Assembly (NCBI RefSeq): GCF_014192575.1
Contig: NZ_JACHYC010000005.1
Span: 496,001-560,000, forward strand
Direction of reading: 5' to 3'
Length of the DNA stretch: 64,000 bases
Origin: Variovorax sp. Sphag1AA
GTDB lineage: Bacteria; Pseudomonadota; Gammaproteobacteria; Burkholderiales; Burkholderiaceae_C
Part shown: positions 49,526-57,518 of the stretch, piece after piece
Numbering within the stretch: position 1 is the first letter of the stretch
Layout of the letters: every line of letters begins with the position of its first letter
The notes under the pieces: model-generated
What the model was told of the DNA's origin: nothing
What the model saw: only the letters and a program-made list of their open reading frames with translations
Database searches by the model: none
Program-made: the position numbers and the translations under genes

Positions 49526-50533
49526 ATGCAAGACACCCCCAATGACGTCTTCGTCGGCAGTTCATCGGAGTTCCTCGCGAAGAACAAGCAGTTCGTTCCG
49601 TTGCTGAAGGAGATCTTCTCCAAGGCAGCGCTCGATCCACCCCTGAACATCAACCTCTGGGGCGACTGGTTCGAAGGGCACATCGGCGCCGAGACCTATC
49701 AGATCCTCGACCTCGCGGCCAAGACCTCCGAATGGGCGATCCTCGTCTTCAGCCAGGACGACCTGCGCCAGACGGTCGCGGAATCATTAAAGAAAGTAGA
49801 GGACGCGAAGGCGCAGAACACCAAGATCACGGTGCGCGACAACGTGCTTTTCGAGCTGGGCCTTTTCTACGGCCACATCGGCACGAAGCGCGTGTTCATC
49901 CTCGAGCAGGTCGGCAAGGGCGAAGCGAGCCATGTCGCCGGCGACATCCGCGGCATCCAGCGGCTGCGGTTCTCGGACAAGAAGAGCCTGGAGGCCGCCT
50001 TGCAGCGGATCGTGGCACTCATCAAGGAACGCTCGGCGGATTTCCTTCCGCGCTGGGCACCTGCTTCCTCGCTCGCGATCGGCTATTTCGAGCAGGCGAT
50101 CAGGCCGTTCGTCGAGCGGCGCCGCGAGCATGAAGCCAAGCTCGGGCCATTCACCGTGGAGCTGCTGGTGCCGCACAACTCGTTCCATGGGCTGGACATT
50201 GCCAATGTCCGCCATGTGTTCGGCGCGGGGTGCGAGCAGAGCGACCCATCAGGCGGCGCGGAGGGCCGGCCCATGCTCTGGTCCCTCAAGGGCAAGCGCG
50301 ATCTCTACTTCGACATCCCGACCACGCTGCTCACTGCGGAGCGCGTGATCGATGGCTACATGAACAACACAGCCACCGCCACGGAGAAGGCGCGGATGTA
50401 CCGCTCGCAGGCGAATGCGTTCGCCAACGAAGTCCGGATGCGCAGCAAGGCGTTCCGCGAGGTCCGGATCGTCGATCTCCACGACATCGACGAGATACGA
50501 ACCTACCTCGAAGCGAAGCGGAAGGCCGGGTAG
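49526..50533 (+). CDS. TIR-STING protein (Cap12-like CBASS effector), isolated from any CD-NTase
   Basis: This 335-residue protein has a GAGAGGAAG Shine-Dalgarno. Residues about 7-160 are a CAP12/PCTIR-type TIR domain: DVFVGSSSEFLAKN, LVFSQDD and VRDNVLFELGLFYGHIG with the NADase glutamate E110. Residues about 178-330 match prokaryotic STING: LAIGYF (183-188), FTVELLVPHNSF and YFDIPTTLLTA (D263, T266, T267). In CBASS a cyclic dinucleotide makes STING polymerise and the TIR domain destroys NAD+. Here no cyclase or other defence gene is adjacent; the gene interrupts an aromatic-catabolism neighbourhood. Codons such as TCA-TTA-AAG-AAA-GTA (49784-49798) are unlike neighbouring genes and hint at transfer. 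Confidence 0.88.
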   Translation: MQDTPNDVFVGSSSEFLAKNKQFVPLLKEIFSKAALDPPLNINLWGDWFEGHIGAETYQILDLAAKTSEWAILVFSQDDLRQTVAESLKKVEDAKAQNTKITVRDNVLFELGLFYGHIGTKRVFILEQVGKGEASHVAGDIRGIQRLRFSDKKSLEAALQRIVALIKERSADFLPRWAPASSLAIGYFEQAIRPFVERRREHEAKLGPFTVELLVPHNSFHGLDIANVRHVFGAGCEQSDPSGGAEGRPMLWSLKGKRDLYFDIPTTLLTAERVIDGYMNNTATATEKARMYRSQANAFANEVRMRSKAFREVRIVDLHDIDEIRTYLEAKRKAG

Positions 50534-50534
50534 G

Positions 50535-51566
50535 TCAGCCGGCGGCGTTGGCCGCTGCGCTAGCGGGCGACACCACTTCCTGGTCGATCGCGCCGAAGAT
50601 CGTGTGGCCGTCCTTGCCCTTCATCTCGATGCGGATGGTGTCGCCGAACTTCATGAATTCGGTGCTGGGCTGGCCGTCCTGGATGGTCTCGATGCAACGC
50701 TTCTCGGCAATGCAGCTGTAGCCCTTGGGCCAGTCCATGCGGCCGTCCTTCTCGACGCCCTTGTTGCTCACCGTGCCGCTGCCGACGATGCTGCCGGCGC
50801 GCACGTTGCGCGTCTTGGCGATGTGCGCAATGAGTTCGCCGAAGTGAAAGGTCATCTCTTCGCCCGCGTCGCACATGCCGACCTTGCGGCCGTTCCAGGT
50901 GCTCTGCAGCGTGAGGTGCACGCGCCCGCCCTGCCAGGCGTCGCCGAGTTCGTCGACCGTCACCGCGACCGGGCTGAACGACGTCGCGGGCTTGCTCTGG
51001 AAGAAGCCGAAGCCCTTTGCCAACTCGGCGGGGATGAGATTGCGCAGGCTGACGTCGTTGGCGAGCATCACGAGGCGGATGCCGTCGAGTGCCTGCGCCG
51101 GCGTGGCGCCCATCCTCACGTCGCCGGTGACGACGGCGATCTCGGCCTCGAAGTCGATGCCGAAGGCTTCGTTCGGCACGACCACCGGGTCGCAGGGGCC
51201 GATGAAATCGTCGCTGCCGCCCTGGTACATCAGCGGGTCGGTGTAGAAGCTCTGCGGCACTTCGGCGTTGCGCGCCTTGCGCACCAGCTCGACGTGATTG
51301 ATGTAGGCCGAGCCATCCGCCCATTGGTAGGCGCGCGGCAGCGGCGCCATGCACTGGGTCGGATCGAACGGAAACGCATGGCGGGCGCGCCCGGCATTGA
51401 GCGAGTCGTAGAGATCCTGAAGCTGCGGGCCGATGAAGCCCCAGTCGTCCAGCGCCTGCTGGAGGCGGTTGGCGATGCCGGTGGCGTAGTGGGCACTGGT
51501 CAGGTCGCGAGAGACGACGACCAGTTGGCCGTCGCGCGAGCCGTCTTTGAGGGTGGCGAGTTTCAT
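50535..51566 (-). CDS. Fumarylacetoacetate hydrolase family protein
   Basis: This 343-residue protein starts at MKLATLKDGSRDGQLV (51566); the longer frame upstream is not needed. It has the FAH metal-site pattern: GIDFEAEIAVVTGDVR (DxExE-like), NDVSLRNLIP, FFQSKPATSFSPVAV and GSGTVSNKG. FAH enzymes hydrolyse C-C bonds of 3-oxo acids at the end of tyrosine or related aromatic pathways. With the nearby monooxygenases it probably serves ring-cleavage product turnover. Its stop lies 1 bp from the converging TIR-STING stop. Confidence 0.92.
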   Translation of the reverse strand: MKLATLKDGSRDGQLVVVSRDLTSAHYATGIANRLQQALDDWGFIGPQLQDLYDSLNAGRARHAFPFDPTQCMAPLPRAYQWADGSAYINHVELVRKARNAEVPQSFYTDPLMYQGGSDDFIGPCDPVVVPNEAFGIDFEAEIAVVTGDVRMGATPAQALDGIRLVMLANDVSLRNLIPAELAKGFGFFQSKPATSFSPVAVTVDELGDAWQGGRVHLTLQSTWNGRKVGMCDAGEEMTFHFGELIAHIAKTRNVRAGSIVGSGTVSNKGVEKDGRMDWPKGYSCIAEKRCIETIQDGQPSTEFMKFGDTIRIEMKGKDGHTIFGAIDQEVVSPASAAANAAG

Positions 51567-51666
51567 GGGTGGCGGCGGATGCCGGCGCGGCATCGCTACT
51601 AAACTGATTGACCGGGCGGCAGTGTACCGAGGTGAACCTCGCGGCCGGCACCGGATCCGACTCCCG

Positions 51667-52791
51667 ATGCCGACATCCGCCCTTCTCCCCGACTCCTATG
51701 CGCCGCGTCCGCGCTGGCGCACGCTGGCGGTGGTCACGGCGATCGTGCTGGCCGGGCATCTGGCGGTATTGGGGCTGGCGCCCGTCATCGTGGGCGCACC
51801 GTCGACGCCATCGGTCGACAAGTTCATCACGCGGACCATCATCGTTGCGCCGCCCGCAGTCAGCGAACCGCCCGCGCCAGCGCCTCCACCGAAGGTCGAG
51901 GCCAAGCCAGCGCCGAAGCCGCGTCCCCATCCGGTCGCACGTCCCCGGCCGGTGGCGCCGGCTCCGGCACCCGCGCCAGAGGTCGCTGCGCCGACTCAAC
52001 CAGACTCGCAGGACCTGGTCTCGCAAGCCCCGCCCGAAACAGCGCCAGTGCCGCAGGAGTCGCCACCCGGAGACGCATCGTCCGGCACCGGCCAGGGCAC
52101 CGGCACCGGCGAAGGCGATACGGGCGGCAACATCCCCGTCTCGGCGCCGCTGCGGATTTCAGGATCGGTCCGGCTCGCCTTCGCCGCGACCGCCCAGCAA
52201 GGTGCCCAGCCGATGCAGGGCGCCTTCGGCGATCTGGTCTGGCAGCAGGACGGCACGCACTACGACGCGAGCCTGTCGATCAAGTTCTTGTTCATGACCT
52301 TCCGCAGCACGCGCAGTACCGGCGTGATCGGGCCGACAGGCATCGAGCCCCTGCGCTATTCGGACAAGCGCCGCACCGAGGTCGCCTCGCATTTCGTGCG
52401 CGACCAGAAGACGGTGATCTTCAGCAACAACTCGCCCGCCGTGCCCTTGTTGGCGGGTGCGCAGGACCGCCTGAGCGTCGTTCTCCAGCTCGGGGCGCTG
52501 ATGGCGGGCGACCCGGGCCGCTATCCGCCGAATTCGGTCATCGCGGTGCAGACAGTCGGGACCAGCGATGCGGAGATCTGGGCCTTCACGTTGTCAGGTG
52601 AAGAACAGGTCGCGGTCCAGGCGGGTGAGTTCACTGCGCGCAAGCTCACGCGCAGTCCGCGAAAGCCGTTCGACGACAAGATAGAACTGTGGCTCGCGCC
52701 CGAACTCGGCTACTTGCCCGTACGCATCCGCCAGACGCAACCCAACGGCGACTTCATCGACCTGCAGTTGCGCGAGAAGGTGTCGATGTAG
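51667..52791 (+). CDS. DUF3108 protein with TonB-like proline-rich N-terminal region
   Basis: This 374-residue protein starts at MPTSALLPDSYAPRPRW (51667). A membrane helix at about residues 18-41 is followed by about 70 residues of Pro/Ala/Lys repeats (EAKPAPKPRPHPVARPRPVA) that could span the periplasm, as in TonB. A Gly/Ser linker leads to the C-terminal DUF3108 region (GSVRLAFAATAQ, then WLAPELGYLPVRIRQTQPNG), probably beta-rich and periplasmic. The function is unknown. It diverges from the FAH gene with about 100 bp between the starts. Confidence 0.85.
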   Translation: MPTSALLPDSYAPRPRWRTLAVVTAIVLAGHLAVLGLAPVIVGAPSTPSVDKFITRTIIVAPPAVSEPPAPAPPPKVEAKPAPKPRPHPVARPRPVAPAPAPAPEVAAPTQPDSQDLVSQAPPETAPVPQESPPGDASSGTGQGTGTGEGDTGGNIPVSAPLRISGSVRLAFAATAQQGAQPMQGAFGDLVWQQDGTHYDASLSIKFLFMTFRSTRSTGVIGPTGIEPLRYSDKRRTEVASHFVRDQKTVIFSNNSPAVPLLAGAQDRLSVVLQLGALMAGDPGRYPPNSVIAVQTVGTSDAEIWAFTLSGEEQVAVQAGEFTARKLTRSPRKPFDDKIELWLAPELGYLPVRIRQTQPNGDFIDLQLREKVSM

Positions 52792-52794
52792 CGC

Positions 52795-53778
52795 TCAGGC
52801 CTCGCCGGCCTCGCGCGCCTGGATCTCGAGCACGCGGCTGCGGCGCTCGCGTTCGCGTCGCAGGTAGGCGCTGGGCGTGAGGCCGGACCAGCGGCGGAAG
52901 GCTCGCGCGAACACCTTCTCCGACTCATAGCCCGCCTGCTCGGCGATATGCGCCGGATGCAGCGCGCCGGCTTCGAGCTGCTCGGCCGCCAGCGCCATGC
53001 GGTGGGCGGTGAGGTAGCCGATCGGGGTGTCGCCGACCAGCGTCTTGAAGCGTGCGCAGAAGCGCGAGCGTGACATCGCCGCCTCGCTGGCCAACTGCTC
53101 CACGCTCCACGCCTGCTGCGGCGCGCGGTGGATACCCATGATCGCGCGCGCGATCGCCGGATCGGTCAGCCCGCGCAGCCAGCCCGGGTCTTGCGCCGCC
53201 TGGTGGCCGAGCCGTTCGCGAAGGATGTTGACCAGCAGCAGTTCGCCCATGCGCCCCGCCGAGAGCCGCCATCCAGGACGGCGGTCGAGCGTTTCCATGA
53301 TGAGCGACTGCATGGTCGTCGCGAGGCATCCGGCCATCGGCATGTCGCTTTCGCGGATGTGGATCAGCGGCGGCAGCATGCGGAAGACCGAATGGCGGCA
53401 GTACGCGGAGAACCACAGCAGCGCCGAGAAGATTTCGGTCGTCTCGCCGCCACCACCGTGGCTGAAGACCAGCGGGTTCTCGTCCTTCGGACCGTCGGCG
53501 TGCTGCGCGATGAGTTCCGAAAAAGGTTCGACCGGGGCATCCGGCGACGAGGACATGGTGTGCGCCACGCCGAGCGGGAGCATCACCAGATCGCCGCTCT
53601 CGACCCGGATCGGCTTGCCGCCATGGAGCCGGATCCAGTAAGGCGCGCCCCGGGACAGCCGGATCATCGCGCCCGGCACGCCGTCCGAGTGCAGCCCCCA
53701 AGGCGCGCCGAGCGAGAAGCGCGCGGTCACCGCGCGTTCCGATCGGCAGATGGCGAGCACTTCGCTCAGGACGTCCAA
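52795..53778 (-). CDS. AraC-family transcriptional regulator (cupin-6 type)
   Basis: This regulator of about 327 residues has an N-terminal cupin ligand domain (FSLGAPWGLHSDGVPG, VESGDLVMLPLGVAHTMS) and a C-terminal double HTH (SRSRFCARFKTLVGDTPIGY, AEQAGYESEKVFARAFRRW). I place the start at TTG 53778, because GGAG lies 9 nt upstream and the family begins at MDVLSEVL-like sequence; the first ATG (53907) would leave only 36 bp to the divergent gene and read promoter DNA as protein. It likely activates the divergent NicC-like monooxygenase. Its stop is 3 bp after the DUF3108 stop. Confidence 0.85.
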   Translation of the reverse strand: MDVLSEVLAICRSERAVTARFSLGAPWGLHSDGVPGAMIRLSRGAPYWIRLHGGKPIRVESGDLVMLPLGVAHTMSSSPDAPVEPFSELIAQHADGPKDENPLVFSHGGGGETTEIFSALLWFSAYCRHSVFRMLPPLIHIRESDMPMAGCLATTMQSLIMETLDRRPGWRLSAGRMGELLLVNILRERLGHQAAQDPGWLRGLTDPAIARAIMGIHRAPQQAWSVEQLASEAAMSRSRFCARFKTLVGDTPIGYLTAHRMALAAEQLEAGALHPAHIAEQAGYESEKVFARAFRRWSGLTPSAYLRRERERRSRVLEIQAREAGEA

Positions 53779-53900
53779 GATTCGCTGCTCCGGCGGCCGG
53801 TGCGTAGGGGTGGGATGAATCGTGCCTCTTTGCGGACGCACGGCGGTTGAGGCTCGGCGGCCCTTTCCGAAGAATCGACCCACCTCATCGGGAAGCGATC

Positions 53901-53906
53901 TTGACA
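53901..53906 (+). promoter_or_regulatory. TTGACA -35 box ahead of the NicC-like gene
   Basis: A consensus TTGACA lies 38 bp before the start codon at 53944. The expected -10 position (about 53924-53930) reads CTCACAC, a poor match, which fits an activator-dependent promoter under the divergent AraC protein. A good Shine-Dalgarno (CTGGAGAC) precedes the ATG. Confidence 0.35.
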
Positions 53907-53943
53907 TATCGACTTCCCCATTCCTCACACAACTGGAGACACC

Positions 53944-55086
53944 ATGGGTCAATTGAAAATCGGCATCGTCGGCGCGGGCATCGGCGGTCTGGCGGCAGCG
54001 AACGCGCTGCATCAGGCGGGGCACGACGTCGTCGTCTTCGAACAGGCGAAGCAGTTCTTCCGCGTCGGCGCGGACATCAACCTCACGCCGAACGCGGTCC
54101 GGGCGCTGGACGGACTCGGTCCCGACATTGCCCGCGCGGCGCGCGATTCGGGCGCTCGCCCCACGCATCGCATCAGCCGCATGTGGGACACCGGCGAGGA
54201 GACCTCGCGCCTGCCGATGAGCGACGAAGCCGAACGCAAGTACGGCGCACCGCAGCTCACGATCCATCGCGCCGATCTGCTCGCGGCGCTGGCCGACGCG
54301 TTTCCGCTGGATCGCGTGCGCTTCGACAAGCGCGCCGAATCGATCGTGGCGACCGACAAGGGCGTGAGCATCCGTTTCAAGGACCAGAGCGAAGCCACCG
54401 AACTCGACGTGCTGATCGGCGCCGACGGCATCCACTCCGTGGTGCGCAATGCGATGTTCGGCGCGGAGAGCCCGCGCTTCACCGGCGTGGTCGCCTTCCG
54501 TGCAGTGGTGCCGACCGAGCGCGTCAAGGACGTGCCGAACATCGCCGCCTTCACCAAGTGGTGGGGCCCGACGGCGGAAAGCCAGATCGTGACCTTCCCG
54601 CTCAACCAGGGGCGCGACACCTTCATCTTTGCCACCACCGCGCAGGATTCGTGGCACGAGGAATCGTGGACTACCGCCGGCAGCGTGGAGGAGCTTCGCG
54701 GCTTCTATGCCGACTTCCATCCCGATGCGCGCGCGCTGCTCGATGCCTGCGACACGGTGCTCAAGACAGCGCTGTACGAGCGCGATCCGCTCAAGAACTG
54801 GTCCAACGGCCACATGACGCTGGTGGGCGATGCGTGCCATCCGATGATGCCGTTCATGGCGCAGGGCGCTGGCATGGCGATCGAGGACGCGGTGGTGCTG
54901 TCGCGCAATCTCGCGGACGTCAGCAACGCGGCCGACGTGCCGGCCGCACTGGCGCGCTACGAAGCCATGCGCATCGAACGCGCGAGCAACATCCAGATCG
55001 GTTCGCGCGGCAACCAGTGGCTCAAGTCCGGCGGCAACGCCGACTGGGTCTACGGCTACGACGCCTGGGCAGCGCCGATGGCGTGA
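53944..55086 (+). CDS. FAD-dependent aromatic monooxygenase, NicC (6-hydroxynicotinate 3-monooxygenase)-like
   Basis: This 380-residue single-component flavin hydroxylase has the Rossmann motif GIVGAGIGGLAAANAL, the DG motif GADGIHSVVRNAMFG and the GD motif LVGDACHPMMPFMAQGAGMA. The C-terminal DWVYGYDAW and the central KWWGP match features I recall from NicC, which is also about 380 residues and oxidatively decarboxylates 6-hydroxynicotinate to 2,5-dihydroxypyridine. No other nic genes are nearby, so salicylate-type substrates remain possible. An AraC regulator is divergent. Confidence 0.85.
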   Translation: MGQLKIGIVGAGIGGLAAANALHQAGHDVVVFEQAKQFFRVGADINLTPNAVRALDGLGPDIARAARDSGARPTHRISRMWDTGEETSRLPMSDEAERKYGAPQLTIHRADLLAALADAFPLDRVRFDKRAESIVATDKGVSIRFKDQSEATELDVLIGADGIHSVVRNAMFGAESPRFTGVVAFRAVVPTERVKDVPNIAAFTKWWGPTAESQIVTFPLNQGRDTFIFATTAQDSWHEESWTTAGSVEELRGFYADFHPDARALLDACDTVLKTALYERDPLKNWSNGHMTLVGDACHPMMPFMAQGAGMAIEDAVVLSRNLADVSNAADVPAALARYEAMRIERASNIQIGSRGNQWLKSGGNADWVYGYDAWAAPMA

Positions 55087-55158
55087 CGATCAATCGGCCC
55101 TGAGCCGGCCGACTTCGGTGACACTGCGAGGCGTTCAAGCAACTAGCGCCGCCGCACC

Positions 55159-56229
55159 ATGCCTGATATCCGATCCGATCTGGCCAAGATCACCTTTGGC
55201 GTCCTGAGCATTGCGCTCCTCATCGCGTCGTCGCTCTGGATCCTCCGCCCGTTCCTCGGCGCCACGATCTGGGCCGCGATGGTGGTCGTGGCGAGCTGGC
55301 CGGCGCTGCTGTGGTTCGAGGAGAAGCTCTGGCGCCGCCGCAGCCTCGCGGTGCTGGTGATGGTGCTGATCCTGCTGCTGCTGTTCGTGCTGCCGCTGAC
55401 GATGGCGATCTCGACCATCGCCGCGAACGCCGACGAGGTCTATTCGTGGTTCAAGGCGCTGATCAGCCGGGGGCCGCCAGAGCTGCCGGCGTGGCTCGCC
55501 GGCCTGCCCTTCGTCGGGCCGAGGTTGACCGCAGCCTGGAACGCGCAGGTCGCCTCCGGTGTGTCCGGGCTCGAATCCCAGGTTGCGCCCTATGCCAAGC
55601 AGGTGACCGGCTGGTTGTTCGCGCAAGCGGGGGTCGTGGGCGCGCTGACGCTGCAGTTCCTGCTCACGGTCGTCATCGCGGGCCTGATGTATGCCCAGGG
55701 CGAAGCCGCGGCGGCCACGATGCGGCAGTTTGGCCGCAAGCTCGGCGGCGAGCGCGGCGAGGGAGCGGTCGTGCTGGCCGGCAAGGCGATCCGCGGCGTC
55801 GCGCTCGGGGTGGGCGTGACGGCGATCGTGCAGGCCGTCATGGGCGGCATCGGCCTGGCGATTGCCGGCGTGCCCTTCGCGGCCCTGCTGACCGCGGTGA
55901 TGTTCATGTTCTGCATCGTGCAGATCGGCCCTACGCTGGTGCTGGCGCCGGCGGTGGTCTGGGTGTTCTGGAGCGGATCGACCGGCTGGGGCATCTTCCT
56001 GCTCGTCTGGACCATCATCGTCGGGACGATGGACAACTTCCTGCGCCCCTGGCTGATCAAGCGCGGCGCGGATCTGCCGCTGCTGCTGATCTTCGCGGGG
56101 GTCATCGGCGGGCTGCTCGGCTTCGGGCTGGTCGGGATCTTCGTCGGGCCGGTGCTTCTGGCGGTGTCGTACACCCTGATGGTCGCCTGGCTGGACGATC
56201 CGGAGCCGCTTTCGGTCCCGGTCAAGTAA
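55159..56229 (+). CDS. AI-2E-family transporter (YdiK/PerM-like)
   Basis: This 356-residue polytopic protein has about seven to eight membrane helices. The signature of the family is in the C-terminal half: MFMFCIVQIGPTLVLAP, IIVGTMDNFLRPWLIKRGAD and LIFAGVIGGLLGFGLVGIF. Members are membrane exporters or permeases with varied substrates; autoinducer-2 export is proven for only a few. There are 72 bp between the NicC-like gene and this start, and it may be a separate unit. Confidence 0.9.
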   Translation: MPDIRSDLAKITFGVLSIALLIASSLWILRPFLGATIWAAMVVVASWPALLWFEEKLWRRRSLAVLVMVLILLLLFVLPLTMAISTIAANADEVYSWFKALISRGPPELPAWLAGLPFVGPRLTAAWNAQVASGVSGLESQVAPYAKQVTGWLFAQAGVVGALTLQFLLTVVIAGLMYAQGEAAAATMRQFGRKLGGERGEGAVVLAGKAIRGVALGVGVTAIVQAVMGGIGLAIAGVPFAALLTAVMFMFCIVQIGPTLVLAPAVVWVFWSGSTGWGIFLLVWTIIVGTMDNFLRPWLIKRGADLPLLLIFAGVIGGLLGFGLVGIFVGPVLLAVSYTLMVAWLDDPEPLSVPVK

Positions 56230-56232
56230 AAA

Positions 56233-56305
56233 GTCACAAAAAGATACAGGCGCGTTCCTACGCTGTGACGACGGATATTGAAACTGGTGCGTTGATTGCT
56301 ATCTA
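56233..56305 (+). promoter_or_regulatory. Putative promoter region of the DUF3567 gene
   Basis: TTGAAA (56278-56283) and TATCTA (56300-56305) are 16 bp apart and lie about 40 bp before the start codon. GTCACA (56233-56238) and TGTGAC (56264-56269) upstream form an inverted pair that could be an operator or the end of the transporter transcript. The region is clearly more AT-rich than its surroundings. Confidence 0.4.
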
Positions 56306-56344
56306 ACGATCATGAACGCTATCGATATCCTCACAGGACCCGCA

Positions 56345-56623
56345 ATGCAAATGCTCTACGACTCCGACTCCTTCGTCGTCGTGCACGTGCAGCCGACTGA
56401 AGGCGATGCGCCGGTGGCACCGAATGTCCCTGCGCTGGCGCGCCACGGCTTCGAAATCGTCGACAAGCGCTCGGGCAAGGAGGTCTATCTCGATGGTTCC
56501 TGGGCCGAGCTCTTCCAGCAACAGATCGCCGCCTGGCAGCTCAATACGCCCACGCAGGAAGAAGTCGAAGACACCCTGGAAGGCTACGCCGAACTGGCGC
56601 ACACCCCAGTCCTTGTGCACTGA
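56345..56623 (+). CDS. DUF3567 (BTH_I0359 family) protein
   Basis: This 92-residue protein starts at MQMLYDSDSFVVVHV (56345), with CACAGGAC as ribosome site; an in-frame ATG 11 codons upstream is less likely. The body HGFEIVDKRSGKEVYLDGSW and LFQQQIAAWQLNTPTQEEVE is the family core. It is conserved almost only in beta-proteobacteria and has no known function. The name is from memory of the family. Confidence 0.85.
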   Translation: MQMLYDSDSFVVVHVQPTEGDAPVAPNVPALARHGFEIVDKRSGKEVYLDGSWAELFQQQIAAWQLNTPTQEEVEDTLEGYAELAHTPVLVH

Positions 56624-56690
56624 CATCGCACCTTTCGGGAGCGCCGCGGCGCTCCTTTTCATTTGCGCGCACGCCGGGGCATAGTACGGA

Positions 56691-57518
56691 ATGCCCATTC
56701 TTCGCAGCCGCGCCCTCCATCGCCTTGTTCCCCTCGTCGGCGCCGCCATGCTCGTGGCCTGCGCGACTTCGCCGTCCACCGATGCGCCGACCGCGCGTCG
56801 CGTCGATGCGCTGATGCCGGTCGATGCACTGCTCCTGGGCGAACAGCACGACGCGCCGGAACATCAGGTGATCGAGCGCGAAACCGTCGAGGCGCTTGCC
56901 GCCAAGGGCCGGCTCGCCGCCCTGGCGATCGAAATGGCGGAGGAAGGCAACGCGACGGGCTACCTGCCCCGCGATGCGACCGAGGAACAGGTCAAGACCG
57001 CCCTCAGCTGGAACGAGAAGGCCTGGCCCTGGAGTGCCTACGGGCCCGCCGTGATGGCAGCAGTACACGCGGGCGTGCCGGTAGTGGGCGCAAACTTGCC
57101 GCGCGAGCACATGAAGGATGCGATGGCCGACGTATCGCTCGACGCCCAACTGACTGCCGAAGCGCGCACCGCGCAGCAGGACGCCGTGCGCGCCGGCCAT
57201 TGCGACTTGCTGCCCGAATCCCAGATCGTGCCGATGACCCGGATCCAGATCGCGCGCGACCGAGCCATGGCCCAGACGATCGTCAAGGCACGTGCGCCCG
57301 GCAAGACGGTGCTGCTGGTCAGCGGCGCCGGGCACACGAACAAGGCGCTCGGCGTGCCGCAGCACCTGCCGAACGACGTGTCGGTCAAGGTGGTGCAGAT
57401 GCAGGCCGGCGCGCCGCGCGGCACCACGGACATCTTCGATGCCGCATGGCCCACACCGCCCGTGCCTGAGAAAGACTACTGCGCGGAGCTCCGCCCGCCG
57501 GTCAAGCGTGCTTCTTGA
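56691..57518 (+). CDS. ChaN-family lipoprotein (haem-binding uptake, Tiki superfamily)
   Basis: This 275-residue protein has a lipoprotein signal ending LVAC (residues 21-24). The mature part contains LLLGEQHDAPEHQVIERE and ALAIEMAE, the GEqHD and E-M-F-like motifs of the ChaN/EreA-Tiki fold, and VLLVSGAGHTNKALGVP near the end with a conserved GAGH. ChaN proteins bind haem and are iron-regulated in Campylobacter; Tiki-type hydrolase activity is the alternative. The 3' end overlaps the converging aminotransferase by 17 bp. Confidence 0.85.
   Translation: MPILRSRALHRLVPLVGAAMLVACATSPSTDAPTARRVDALMPVDALLLGEQHDAPEHQVIERETVEALAAKGRLAALAIEMAEEGNATGYLPRDATEEQVKTALSWNEKAWPWSAYGPAVMAAVHAGVPVVGANLPREHMKDAMADVSLDAQLTAEARTAQQDAVRAGHCDLLPESQIVPMTRIQIARDRAMAQTIVKARAPGKTVLLVSGAGHTNKALGVPQHLPNDVSVKVVQMQAGAPRGTTDIFDAAWPTPPVPEKDYCAELRPPVKRAS

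Noticed and set aside
48600..51600. A complete CBASS operon around the TIR-STING gene
   Set aside because: No CD-NTase, Cap2/Cap3 or other defence gene was found on either strand; flanking genes are catabolic and regulatory.
52795..54840. 681-residue extension of the AraC frame
   Set aside because: The part beyond about 53907 runs antisense through the NicC-like gene; only the C-terminal 327 or so residues look like a protein family.
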